Assembly: GCA_949358305.1 (NCBI GenBank)
Contig: OX442315.1
Coordinates: 20,796,427-20,860,426 of the forward strand
Length of the DNA: 64,000 nt
Source of the DNA: Strigamia acuminata
Lineage: Eukaryota; Arthropoda; Chilopoda; Geophilomorpha; Linotaeniidae
Direction of reading: 5' to 3'
Position numbers and translations under genes: made by a program. Shown here piece by piece: positions 1 to 12,241 of the stretch (the first letter of the stretch is position 1; each line of letters starts with the position of its first letter). The notes under the pieces were generated by a model that was given only the letters and a program-made list of their open reading frames with translations, did no database searches and was not told the origin of the DNA.

Positions 1-915
1 TATTTTGCTGTGGTGGATGAGCTCAGCACGAATCATATCGAGCAACTCCTTTGCTTTGTATTTTCCGTCCGGATATTGGCGTGAGAAGTCAAGTGAGATC
101 TGCTTGGGCACCAAACCCAGAATTAATGGGCAAACCGTCGCATCAATTGCGTCCGCATTCATTTTCGCTGCACGCAAGCCGCGCACGTTTGATTCGCAGC
201 GGTCGTACAGCTTCTGGAGTGACTCTGTGTCCATAATATCGCGTACGGGTGTCATCCTCATCAAGGAATTTAAATGGGCACTCATGATTACGTCACTGCG
301 CCCAAAACGTTCCAACAACAGTTCTTTGGCTACGGGATAGTTCTCATCGGTTGGTGGCAAGCCTTTTAACACCAGTGCTGCCTCGCCTTCCAAAAACGAC
401 TTGAGATAAACCAGCTTGCTCTTATTTGTTATGTTGGTTTTCGTGTCAATACTGATATCAAAGTTTCCCCAAAAATCATCCCACTCGAGGGGATTGCCCT
501 TAAATTTAATTGCTTCATATTTTGGGAGTCGCATCGTCGTCTCGTGCGGAACGTGGCCGTTACCGTTATAATTATTAGTTACTGTTGCTGCCGGAGGGGG
601 GACGAGCGACGCATTGAGTTCTTTCAGCGCCTCATCAATTTCAACCTCGCAATCAATCACTTTCTCGTAATAATTCGACTCACATTGCGTAATTTCCTGG
701 TCGATTTCGTCGTCGTCGATCAGTGCCGCCAATATTTTCACATCCAACTCCTTCAAGGTGATAAATTTCGCCTTCAAATTAGCCCTTATTTTTTTTAGTT
801 CGAGCGCATTGCGCGGGATATTCGCGAGGAGAGTCTTCGCCTTGGTGATGGTGGCGGTCACAGTTCGTCTGGCCACGGTACGTTGACTTTTGGTCACGGC
901 GAGGTCGTCGGCCAT
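1..915 (-). CDS. BEL/Pao retrotransposon gag (DUF1759-type), 3' part off the left edge
   Basis: On the minus strand an uninterrupted frame starts with ATG at 915 (protein begins MADDLAVTKSQ) and runs off the window, giving 305 residues without a stop. The first ~125 residues are helical and charged, ending in a PPPAAT linker. From about residue 128 comes the DUF1759 core: RLPKYEAIKFKGNPLEWDDF, then a KLVYLKSFLEGEAALVLKG segment, LLLERFG, and further on LGLVPKQISLDFSR and LLDMIRAEL. This order is typical of gag regions of BEL/Pao LTR retrotransposons. The gag protein would assemble particles that package the element RNA. The protease, RT and integrase regions should lie left of the window. The undamaged frame and the primer-binding site just upstream suggest a young insertion. 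No host function is implied. Confidence 0.9.
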   Translation of the reverse strand, partial: MADDLAVTKSQRTVARRTVTATITKAKTLLANIPRNALELKKIRANLKAKFITLKELDVKILAALIDDDEIDQEITQCESNYYEKVIDCEVEIDEALKELNASLVPPPAATVTNNYNGNGHVPHETTMRLPKYEAIKFKGNPLEWDDFWGNFDISIDTKTNITNKSKLVYLKSFLEGEAALVLKGLPPTDENYPVAKELLLERFGRSDVIMSAHLNSLMRMTPVRDIMDTESLQKLYDRCESNVRGLRAAKMNADAIDATVCPLILGLVPKQISLDFSRQYPDGKYKAKELLDMIRAELIHHSKI

Positions 916-982
916 CTTTGTCAAATTTCGAACTTTTACTTGCTGTTAGGATTTTCAGATCTTCAGGGTCCAGGTCGAGTTT

Positions 983-1000
983 TCCCGGGTTTCGGCACCA
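983..1000 (-). other. Primer-binding site of the BEL/Pao element
   Basis: Read on the minus strand the 18 bases are TGGTGCCGAAACCCGGGA. They begin with TGG (complement of a tRNA CCA end) and lie 68 bases upstream of the gag ATG, where a reverse-transcription primer site belongs. The same or a very similar motif is familiar from other BEL/Pao elements. The matching tRNA was not identified. Confidence 0.75.
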
Positions 1001-1009
1001 ATTTCGCGA

Positions 1010-1208
1010 TTGCAAAACAAATCCTACTACGATTGTAGCACACACAAATAAACAGTCCAATTGTTTAAACTTAACAAACTAATTTAATCGTTGAAAATTG
1101 AGCAGTGCAAAAACGTGTAGTGACACACGTTGATACATGAACAAAGATGAGAGTAAGGTCATAAAACAAACGGGGACACATCTGGTCAGCAAGGACTGAC
1201 CAACAACA
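1010..1208 (-). mobile_element. Probable 5' LTR of the BEL/Pao element (boundaries tentative)
   Basis: The 5' LTR must lie immediately right of the primer-binding site. A plausible LTR starts with TGTTG (minus strand) at 1208 and ends near a CA dinucleotide around 1012, about 200 bp. With only one LTR in the window the ends cannot be confirmed by comparison. Confidence 0.35.
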
Positions 1209-4200
1209 ATTTAGATACTTGAGGGCACTCTTGGTGACCTCGAAACAAACATGTTATGAACTTCAAAACATAGCAATTAATTCCATCTAACTAAATACTT
1301 ATAAAATCAAACAACACTTTTTTTCTAAATCTAAACATAATCAAAACAAACACTTTTGACCAAATCATTAAAATAAAATATTAAATCAATTAGGATTTTA
1401 CACACAATGACTAGCTTTTGTCTTTTGTCCCTCGCTGAGGGTGGGTGTTTTTGCTGACCCTTTTTTTTGCTTGATCTTTGATGCTCAAGGCGAAGGGTGG
1501 AATTTATAGAGTAAAGTGATAAAGGCATTAAGGAAAACAGGAAATGATATCATGGGATTAAATGGTTTATTTATAAGATTCTGCGGGTTTTAACTTTTAA
1601 TTTTAGTTGTTGTTTAAATTGATTTTAATTTTTTTTTGTGCTTTTAATTGGATAAATTGTTTAGGAATTTTGATTTTTGGTAAATACAGCTGCGTGGCCC
1701 ATTTTTTTGGAATATAAATCGTTACAGTCTAATAATACTGCACAAAAGATCGTTTTTCGATCTTGTGTGACGTGAATACGAAATGAGGAGAGAAGAGTTT
1801 GTCTGAGGACAAAAATCCTGTAGGAAAATGGATAGTTCTTGTTCATTTTTATGCAAAGGAAAATTCTTTTATGCTTATTATTGAAAAATGGAACATACAA
1901 GTAAAAAAAAAAAATGTTTGAGGTTAATTTTATCAAAAAATTATTTAAATAATTTATTCAATTTGGCACGGAAAATCAATACTAATGTTCAGGACGTTTT
2001 TAATTTAATTTAATTTTTACCTTTTTTTTTTTCAAAAGAGAGAGAGAAAAAAAATCTTAATTCTTATATTGCTATTTATTTTTATTAAAACGCAGCACGA
2101 AAGGAAGTGGAATTTATTTTTAGGCCTAAGTAATGTTTGGAAGTTGATTTTGTTAGTGATTCTTTTTTTCGCTTTCTATTTTTTTTTTTTTTTTTTTTTT
2201 TTGCAATCTATTTTTTAAGGGATGATTTTAGTTGAAGTTGCAAGTTGATAAATGGCAATCGATATCCAGACCATGTTTTCAAATGCGAAGTGAAATTTTA
2301 TTTTGGAATTAAATTCTTGTTTATTAGAATAATTTTTTTTTATTATTAATTCACATGAAAAATGTAAATTCCCCTTCCTTTTCACCGTAATTTTATTTTG
2401 TTTCATATTGAAATTAGGCACTGCAACAAAGAAATTGCGACCTTAAAAGCACAAAACAATTTCATTGTAACGGGGGTTGGGCACGGAGCCAGTTTACGTG
2501 TTGTGAAATATTTTTAAATGTTTTTCTATCCAAATAAATGAATTTTATTACTCATTTCCATTCATTATGTAATTCAGTATCGACATGGGCCATTTTATCG
2601 ATCGCTTTGCCATTAACCGTCATTTATTATATAAATTCGATTTTTTTTTTCGCGTCCCCCCGTCAATATATGAATTAAACAAAAGGGAAGTAAACGTAAG
2701 TGAAAAACAAATTTATCAATCGTTAAACTAAAGGCAATTGTATTTTATGAGGAGTGGGGATAAAAATCTTAAATCCTTTTCACCATCTCCCTATTCCGAA
2801 CACGGGGAACCAGGAAAGTAGAGTCGGGAGGGGGCAGGGGGAGAGACATGAGGAAAGGGCGGGGACTTGTTTGCGCTTGGGCGTCTATTCGGGAGGTAGT
2901 CCTTTATATGTCACGTGAGCGATAGGATCTTATGCCTGGCAGGGCTTGCAGTAGGGCCCATTTTCTGGACCCTATGCTATTTAGATACCCCTATCCGTCC
3001 CCTCTAAAACAGGTGTTTGCCAAATGTCACCTATGTTGTGTTTTTTTTTTAATAAAATAAAATCTGGAAGTGATTTGTGGAGATTACGGTCATTTTGTTG
3101 GTGCAAAATTGAAATTTAGTTTAAGTGAAATTTTGGCGGATATTTTTTTTGGTGGTTTTATTTATTTTTTATTTTTTTTTTAAAGTTAAATTCTAATTAA
3201 ATATCGATTGAGTTTGGGTGAGTTTATTCAATGGAAATAAAATCAAAATAAACAAGCGATTATTATGTTATGACATCAACCATATCATTTTCGCGGACTT
3301 AAAACCAACAAAGCAATACTTGAAATTAAGTTATGGTTTAAACGTTTTGCTGAAATCGAATTTTTATTTTTTTCAATTTAAAAAAAAAATATTGATTATT
3401 TTGTTTATTTATGTTTTCATTTTCGTCGTATATATGTCTGTATATGAGTAAGTAATATTGATTTCAGTTATATTGATTTTAATTAGAAATAAAAAGAGTA
3501 GATTTGATGTCGATTCAGCTTTAAAAGTGGGTTTAATGCGTTGATTGGTGGGTTATTTGACAAACAAAAGTAGTCGTGTTCGCCATTTATACTCGTGTTA
3601 TGGTGTTCAGCACCTTTTCATTTATTTATTTGGGTTAATTTTATTGGATATTTTTATCCAGTTGTAGGGGAAATATTTGTAGGAAACAATATGGTTGTGC
3701 GATTAAATTAGAATTGAATGTTGTGAAGTTTGTATTAACGGTATACAAGTGTTTAAACGCAGATTTTATTTAGTTGCGAGCAGTCAAGTGAATCACGAGC
3801 GAAATTAGGCGGTTGAGTCCATTCGCTACTCTTAAGGGGCGTTTGTTGAATGTATCAAATCTGATATTTTTCTTCAGCTGAATTTTGTTGATTAATATTA
3901 ACATTATATTTTTCTTATCTGGGAAAAAGAATAATATTTTTTTTTCCTCTTTTTTTTTTTCGCTTTTTAAAATATGTATTTTTATTTCTTTAAATTTGCA
4001 ACCGGTAATCAGTTCGGTGATTAGTTTTTAGATTTAATTTGAGTTAATTTATTAGTTTTGTTATTCGCCCTTTAAAATTCAGCTTGAATTGATGTTTTAT
4101 TCATCAAGGGGGAAAAATCGTGCAGGAGGAAAAAACGTGGAGCAAAAAAAAAAAAAAATTAACAAGTTATATGACTTGATGCTTATAAAAATGAAATTTG

Positions 4201-7200
4201 AACTTTATTTTTTTTTAAGGTTTTAAAAATTGATAATTTATTAATAACATTTGAAGAGGAAGAATGATAAATATTTATGTAAACTGAGAAAATTTCTTTA
4301 ATTTTTCTCTCTTTTCTAATTCTCGGTGCAAAAATTACTAAATAAGAATGTAAGGTTTTAAATATTGTAAATAATAAATAAATAAATAAAGTGGATTTTT
4401 GTCAAAAGAGAGAAGGGGAACGAAGGGAATTTGCTGTGGGCCAATATTGAAAAGCTGACGTTTTCTGCTTGAAAGAAATATAAGCTGGAGTTTGGCAAAA
4501 AGCCAATATTGAGTCTTCTAACAAATTAAAAACAAAAATAAGAAAATTCAATTTACAAATGAAAAGCTGGGAATAAAAATATTGTAATGAATTTGTTAGT
4601 CAATTAATTGCAGTTGAAATTTGCACCGAATTTAAGTCTTTGACAGAAAGGAAAAGAGGATATGAGTCAGCGCCATTCTTCCTCTGACTCAAAAATAAAT
4701 TGAATAATAATTTTTCTTTTCTTTTTCTTTTCTTTATTTTTCTTTTTATTTATTTCTAAAAAAAAAATATTTATTTTTTTGTTTAATTTTATTTTTTTAA
4801 TGGTGAAAAACAACATTCAGGATGTGTTACCATGTTTTTCTTACATTTCCCTCTGTTGTTGATTTGGAGAAACAAGTTGAACGTTATTTATTATCTTGGA
4901 TGTTTATTTTTTTGTTGACACGTGTTTTTTATTTTTTATTTATTTTTTTTAAAGTTTCAATTATTGCATTTAGAAAGGAAGAATAGAGTTTGAAGTTCTT
5001 AACCTGTTAATCATTTCCTAGAAGTATTTTTATCAGCATTTAAGCGATGTGACTATCACTTTGTATTTTATTTTATGTGTGTTGGCGCCGCGCCAACTCC
5101 ATTTTCTATTATACCATTTTTAAATTAAGGGAATAAGTCGGCTGCTATTGTGTTTATCTACTATTTATCCTAATTATCGGGGCTTGAAACGTGTTATTTT
5201 ATGAGCACAAGCTGCGTCTTGTATTGTGTGTAACAGGACCTACGAATAAATCAAGGCCATGCTGTTAAGCGACATCCACCGGCACCTGCTACAAACTCAA
5301 ACAATGTGAACATGTCATAAATTTCTAATAGTGATAAACAAAATGGAATCTAGGTGATCTAGCAAATGAAAATTTTATGATATTCATCTTTTAAAACACA
5401 CTCAATCGAAATCTTAAGTGTTTTTATTTTTTTTATTTTCTTTACCGGTACGTTTTATCAATTTAGTATACCATATAATACGTCTAATTTATTGATTACG
5501 TAAAATACTCAGTATTTTTTTTTTTAAATCTACATTTCAATTTTCATTACGATTTTTTTTGAAGGTATCTAATTTAGTGATGTTTACTCGGTGTTATCTA
5601 ATTATTTTTTGTCTCCCGTTGCTTGTGAGCGGATGTTGATATTTTAGTGGATCTATGTATCAACTTTAAGATACGACATTTGTGGGCGCATTTGCAGGCA
5701 GGAGGGTGGAGCCAGATGCAAATTAATGATTGCTGGTGAAAGTTTACTACCGAAAATTACGAATATTAGACTTTGATTATGAGAGAATGGTAATGGGACG
5801 GCACGATGAGAATAGCATTGCGTACGATCATACGTAATAGTGAATCCGATGCATAATTTGATTAAAATTTCAAGCTTGTTTGCTGGAAGCGAGTTAAATA
5901 CACTATTAATTAATCGGATTTAAGCCGAATTTCAAGCTTGTTTTATTTAAACTCGTTAAAATTGTCTTCAGTTTAAAAATGAAAAAAGAAAAATCGCTGC
6001 TTTTCTAAATAAGGCTTAGGTTCAGCAAATTGTGTCAGGGAAATAATAATTGTCTTTACATTCGCCTGCTGGTGAGAATAAGTCACACTTACATACAAAT
6101 GAACTGAGGCACGGGCTAAAGGACAAGAAAATACCTCGTGGATAAAATGAAAATATTGCAATTTTTTTTAATGTTGTGGAATAATAATGATGATAATAAT
6201 AATAATATTTTTTTAAAAAATTAAATTATGTATGGCGATATTAAGATTAAAACGGTGACCGGAAGCGGATGCGAATGAATAACAAAAGGCTGTTTTTAAA
6301 TTATACCGCTTTGAGGAAAATATTGGCTGAATATGAAATGAAAATTTTAATAAATGTCTAAAATTAAGATTGGATATTTTTTTAAGAAGCCACTTGTGAA
6401 TATATCTGGTTTATTCATTTGTGCTCGTTGAAATTTTGGCGGTCTGCCAGCGAATTTTTTTTATTTTTTTTTTATTTTTTTATTTTTAATGTTTTAAATT
6501 TATTTATTTCGTTTGAAATACTCAAGAACGGTTTTAATTTCCACACTAATCAGAAAACAAATGGTACGGGGAAAAGATATTATTTTTAAACTGCATGAAT
6601 TAACTTTATAGAATGAAACGTGCGCACAATCAATATGGCGATAAGACAGACATTTTTTGTATTTATTTTTAAACTTGTTATCTTATCGAAGATTAAAGAC
6701 GGAATGTCTTTAATTAGAGGCGCTAAATTTGATAAATCGATAAATTTAAATTTAAATTAAATTTTTTTATTTTTATTTTTTATAAATATTTTTCTTTTTT
6801 TAAATTTGATTTATTTCGGAATTGATGATGCGAGTTTTAGTGTCGTCCTTGAGTTGCTGCTGTTACCACCACAAGAAAAAAATCGAGAATCCATTTTGTG
6901 CCAATAGGAAATTATCTTCCCAAAGGGAAGAGAAATAAATGAATAGTTAATTCCAAATAGAATGACTGGATTGTGTGTGGTTCATTTGAGAATTCAAGGA
7001 ACCAGTTGAACAATCGATCTCGCAAACAGAACAAGCATTTTAAGAATAAATTTCATTTATTGGGAAAAGTGAAAAGTGCGGGTTTAACTCTAGTTGCACC
7101 TAGTCGCACATTATCGAAAGGAAATTAAATTTTTGCCAACTCCAATTTGATGTAAATCGTCACCCGTTTTCTTTAATTTTATTTCATATTTGCAATTTAT

Positions 7201-7433
7201 TTCGCGAGGAAATTGCGTGACGCATTCCCATAATTATATCATGGGTTTCTAATATTAAATATTTACTCATTTCTCTGACGCTTTTATGGGCTTTTAGATT
7301 GACATTAACCTGCTTTAAAATTCATTTAAAATTTGCTTACGGAAAATGGATTTTTAGCGTGTTTGATGTTTCCTTTTATTTGTTTAATATTTTTTTTATT
7401 TTATTTTTTTCTTTTCTTTTCTCTTCCGTACAG
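1209..7433 (+). other. AT-rich non-coding region upstream of, or first intron of, ARID5
   Basis: No convincing coding exon was found in these 6.2 kb. The first recognised ARID5 exon (7434) opens in mid-codon after a splice acceptor, so an upstream exon must exist here or left of the window. The stretch is full of T and A runs. It holds a GC-richer island at about 2780-3010, with a CACGTG E-box at 2912-2917, and a 17-bp palindrome at 5081-5097. The retrotransposon at the left edge may sit inside the same intron. Confidence 0.6.
5081..5097. promoter_or_regulatory. Perfect palindrome matching a full NFI site
   Basis: GTTGGCGCCGCGCCAAC is an inverted repeat around a central C. Its core TTGGC-N5-GCCAA fits the full nuclear factor I consensus, and the GGCGC halves also resemble E2F sites. 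It stands alone in very AT-rich DNA about 2.3 kb upstream of the first recognised ARID5 exon. Function is inferred from the motif only. Confidence 0.45.
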
Positions 7434-10400
7434 AAAACAAATGTGATCAAGTGCCAAGTGTGACAGTACTGAGTTACCCTCGATATTGTCGATATCGAGC
7501 AATCCAGAAGAGATTAGAATCATCTTCGGAGCAAGAACATTGGCTCAATAACAACTACGTCCATATATTGGGTGGTTTTCCTCCTAAATCGAAACCTCAT
7601 CTGGTCCTTTTCTGCCGTGACACAGTAGACAGGCCTGATTTAGAACACCACGAACAGTTCCGTGTTCATTTAAGTAAGAATAAATCAACAATTCTTACAA
7701 CTGTTAAAAGGAATTTTGTCAGGAGAAAAAGTAAAAATAAACTGATTTATATTTATCTAGGAATTTAATGTGCTCATTTATTTTATTTTATTTTTCTTTT
7801 TTAATTCCAAAGTGCCCAGCTTGAAAGGCAGGCCAAGGAAAAGGAGATTGAAATGTTTCGGAGGAGAGAAGTCGCCGAGCTCGGAATCGTACACTAGCGA
7901 AGAGTCCAAAGAAATCAAAGAGAGAAACAACAACAGATTAATGGTTAAAGTGAGTTTTTTTGTTTTTTGTTTGTGTATCTGGCAGATTGATCACTGCAAT
8001 CTTGTGCAATCGTGTTCTCGTAATCTGGACACATTTTATTTGATTGTTATTTGCTTTTTGTCACGATGCTGATTAAAAATCAATTTTTATTATGGATGAT
8101 GAGTTTAAATTGAGAAATTTGAACGAATTGAAATTGTGTCAAATGTTTACTGAACTGAGAACGAGTAAACGACCTTGTGTATGCTTATTTATTTATTTAT
8201 TTATTTATTTATTTGTTAAACGATCGATTGATTATGACAGTAATTGAATATAATGAGAGTAGGAAAGGGGATGGAGGGCACGTGTGTGAAAAATTGATTT
8301 TATGATGAATCTATTTTCTGTCTATTCAATCTAAAACTTCTTCGTGGCTTTTCATTGAATTTTCCTGTTTGAAAATCAATTTGGGTGTTGTTTGGTAATG
8401 AGGAATGCGCTTCATTATGTTTAATGATTTTTTTTTTTTGGAGTTTCTCTAAAGTTAATCATGGTTTTTATTACGTGTGAGCTGATAAAATTTGACTATT
8501 TGACTTTCCATTAACCAAAGCTGAGAAACTGCAGGTGTGCGATGTTTGTGTTATTTACGTTGTTTTTTTTTTTTGTTTTTTTGCAGAAAAATCAAGCGAA
8601 AAACGTGAGAAATGCAGCTGAGATTAGAGAAGAGGAAGATTTTTTGGAAGATTTGTTCGCTTTCATGAAAGATCGTAAAACACCGATAGAAAGAGTGCCA
8701 CATTTAGGATTTAAACAAAGTTTGTTTGCTTTAATTTGCCAGTAAAACCGTTGATTAATATTTTTTTATTTTTTCTTTTATTTTTCAGTTAATTTGTACT
8801 TATTTTATTCATACGCTCAAAATTTGGGTGGATATGAAAAAGTAATTTAAAAAAAAAAACTCATAAAATTCAATATTTTTCCTGTTTTGATTTTATATTT
8901 TTAACTTTTTTTCTCGTGTGTATTTTGGCAGATCACCAGCAAAAAGCTATGGAAGCAAATTTACGATGTTCTTGGGGGCAGTCCTGGGAGTACTAGTGCT
9001 GCCACTTGCACCAGGAGACATTACGAAAGGTAAATAAGAAAAAAGGATTTACTGATATTCGACTTTAACGTATTTAAATTTTCCAGATTACTATTGTCTT
9101 ACGAACGTCACATGAAAGGAGAAGAATACAAACCATTGCCAATTCCATTACGTCATAAACGGCCATTGAGTATCACGAAACGACAGCCATCATCGCCAAC
9201 ACCACCGCCGCATCCAATGCTCATTCCCGAAATTCAATCTCAGTCGGATGTGAGTCCCACTGAGACCTCTGGAGTTTTTTCCGTGAGCAGCGTTGCCTCT
9301 CCTACTGAGAGCAGTCTCACTTCTCCCGGCGACCGAGATGACACGTCGCCAAATGTACCGGTGGAAGAGGAAAATGAAACGAAGCAAGGCGATAACAGTT
9401 CGCCCCTTACACCTTGCGACTTACGGTGCGACACTCCACCAGCAACCCCGCCGGCCGTGTATGAAGAGAATCACGAGTTGCTGACCCCTTGTTTGAAAGA
9501 GGAACAGTGGGAGGAACGGAGGAGAAAATCCACACATCCAAAACAAGTACAAGATTTTGAAAGGGAATTTATTTAATTAATTAAATTACGAATTGTTTGT
9601 GTTTAGCGATTGAAGGATGAGAATTTTGCGGCCAAAGAAAGGCAGTGGGATGAAATACGACGTTTAAATGCCATTGAAAGAGATAAAGTAAGCTCGGATA
9701 TTAATTTTCGGATTAAAATGTTGTTTTATTTCATTTTTTGTGATTTTTTTTAAGGTACGACACATGAGTCACACGATGCGAGTATCGCATACTCAAAAGA
9801 AATTGAAGGACGGTAAAATTAACTTGCCAGAAACAAGTCCCGTTCCATTCGACGAGTCACTATCCAAAGAAATCAAGTCAGAAAAGCAGCATCATATGTC
9901 GAAGGAAAAGGAGCAAATTGTGATGACGTCTTCCGACGTTTATTCTGCAAGCGCGGTGTACGAGACGCCGATTGCAGCTTGTAATCCTCAGCCGCCACCG
10001 TTGGCTGACCTGTCGCGTGTCGTTAATTCATTGCCAAATCCTGCTGAAACTAAATCGGTTTCTCTTTCGAACAAATTGTTTTCGTCGACAAACCAACCTG
10101 TAGATAAATTGGACAAAGAAAAGCTGATTGGACGGCACGAAATGAATTATTCGACGCCAAAACTGGACAAACTGCATGCCATAGATGAAAGAAGTAGCTT
10201 TACTTCGCCTTCAACACTGCCCTATTTAAACTTAAGTCAACAAAATGGCGAAATTCACGTAGAGAAAGAAATGGCATCTAGACATTACAGTGGTGGCGTC
10301 GCCAACTGCTCACCAATTTCACCTCAGAATTTGGTCGCTCGCCCTTCAGTCATCCAGCACACCACGCCGTTTAATCGAGGTCTGCCACAAAAGGAATCCG

Positions 10401-11320
10401 TGTACGGACCACCACTAGGCAACTTGTCACGCTGCGTGAGTACGGCTCCGTCGCCCATACCCACTTCCGATCATCTTCCGTCTTACTATTCGCAAGCGCA
10501 TAAGAAGGCACGATTCGAGTCGCATCACATGATCTCATCGACCCAATACTACCCAGCTCCAAAAATGTTCGATAACCCTCAAGACACTTTAAATCTGGCA
10601 CCTAGTAGCATTTCTTCGAGAGCCTGTCCGACTTCTCACCAGTCGAGCACGAGTTCGTCGTTTGTAGAAGACCAAGTTCTAGATTTAAGTATGAAAAAGA
10701 CGAAAAAGGAAGAGGAAGTTAAGCCTAATGTTCATTACATCGAAGATGTGGCGCAATACGAGAGGATCACGCCTCCCGATAAGGAATTGGATTTATCGGT
10801 CAAAACCAAATTCACGTCTTCGGAATCAAACGTAGCTCCACATTCGTCGACGTATTTTCCAACGGCGTCGTTTGCCAGCAGCGAACGTGTTTTAGCTCCT
10901 CCAATTAGGACTAGCGGCGTGAAGGAGTACAATTACACGGACGGCAATCGTGGCTTAAGTACTGTGGTTTCAAAGCCGAGTTCAATCGATAGTTTAAGAA
11001 CAGAACAGAACAAAGTAGAAAAGGGAGCGAATTCGAATCAGTCGTGTTTGACTGTCTCTTGCGTTCCTCTCGTGCCGAAGCAGTCGTTTTATTCTCATCA
11101 GATGACGCCTAATTATTACACATCTTCCATGTACGCTTTTCCAACTCCGTTCATGGTTCCGCCGGCGTCGCCCTACGTTTCGTCGGATCATTTGCACGCC
11201 TATAAGGACATGTTTCATCCGAATTTCTACAGCAGTGCTTACTCTTATCCGCCTGCGCCGCCACTTTATCATCATCTGTACAAGGAAAATCAACCATCAT
11301 ATCTTTATCCTCCGAAATGA
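7434..11320 (+). CDS. ARID5: ARID5-type AT-rich interaction domain transcription regulator (5' end missing)
   Basis: Eight exons join in phase: 7434-7673, 7813-7949, 8587-8719, 8789-8841, 8932-9029, 9087-9546, 9607-9687 and 9755-11320 (about 921 residues). The first starts in mid-codon with no in-frame ATG, so N-terminal coding sequence is missing. The N-terminal part (LSYPRYCRYRAIQKRLE, then LKGRPRK) matches the region before the ARID in vertebrate ARID5B. The ARID spans about residues 150-250, with KDRKTPIERVPHLGFKQINL, NLGGYEKITSKKLWKQIYD and GSTSAATCTRRHYER. The long tail is Ser/Pro-rich, has VLDLSMKK and ELDLSVKT (CtBP-like motifs), the ARID5B-like stretch RPSVIQH, and ends in Tyr/Pro-rich sequence. 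In vertebrates ARID5B binds AT-rich DNA and recruits the PHF2 demethylase; a nuclear DNA-binding role is inferred here. The stop at 11318 is followed by poly(A) signals. Confidence 0.93.
8185..8214. repeat. TTTA microsatellite in an ARID5 intron
   Basis: About seven TTTA units lie in the intron between the second and third recognised ARID5 exons. Confidence 0.8.
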
Positions 11321-12241
11321 TAGTTCGTGCTACTTAGAACAAATTATATTATTGATTGACAGCTTGAAACTGATGTATTTTTTTTTATATAAGTATATAT
11401 TTTTGATTTTTATAATTTTTGCTGATTTGCATTTTTGCATGCTGTGAATAAGTTAGGTTTTAATAAATAAATAAGTAAATAAATGTGTGAAAGATTTTAT
11501 TTAGAATTTGAAATTTTGCATTTGTTATGGACTTGACTTTTTAATTTATTTTTTAATTCAAGGGCTTAAGCTTTTAATGTGTGAAAAAAAAAAGGATTTT
11601 TGTTTGTGTTACTTTATTTGTGTGTGAATTTTGTACAGTGTGTTGAATGCTGAATCATTCTTTCTGCTAAGAAGTGGACATTCCAATTTTGTTGCTATTG
11701 TATGGGAACTATGTAATTGGTGCAGAAAATTAGTCAATGCAATAGAACTGGAAAGATAAACGACTTTTGAATTTTTGTTTTCACGCCTAATGGTGTGCAA
11801 TGTGATTATATGTACAGAGTAGATTTTTTTTCTTCTTTTATTCATGCGAATAGACAGAATTGTTTATGATTTTAGAGTGAACGGTAATTTAAATTTCAAA
11901 TGCCATATAAACACTTACGATTTTCATTTTCAAAAAGCTGTTTTTCTGTTTTACGTTGAAATACATATTAAAAAGCAGCTTGATTAATACCGATATAGAA
12001 ATTTTATTTGTAGTTCATTTTCTTGTCTTTATCCGAAATTTTATTCTGTATTTTTATATGTTCTTATCACTAAAATAAAATCATTGTTCAATCTTCGTTT
12101 AACGTCAGTACTTGTTAAAAACCAATTTTAATGCGCTTAATTTAATTATACAATGAAAATTGATATCGTTTTGACGTAGAAAAGAAATATAATTTATGTT
12201 AATTAATTAAAAAAAACAACAAAACAAAAAAACCGCCACTT
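11321..12241. other. Convergent 3' region between ARID5 and RMND5
   Basis: AT-rich sequence between two stop codons that face each other. It holds the ARID5 3' UTR with AATAAA repeats from 11462, and the RMND5 3' UTR read from the right. No coding exon or RNA gene was seen. Confidence 0.7.
11462..11467 (+). terminator. ARID5 polyadenylation signal
   Basis: AATAAA, repeated in AATAAATAAATAAG, lies 142 bases after the ARID5 stop codon. Confidence 0.55.

Noticed and set aside
779-1060. 93-codon minus-strand frame overlapping the gag start
   Set aside because: It lies in another frame over the primer-binding site and gag start, and the gag frame itself has clear family motifs.
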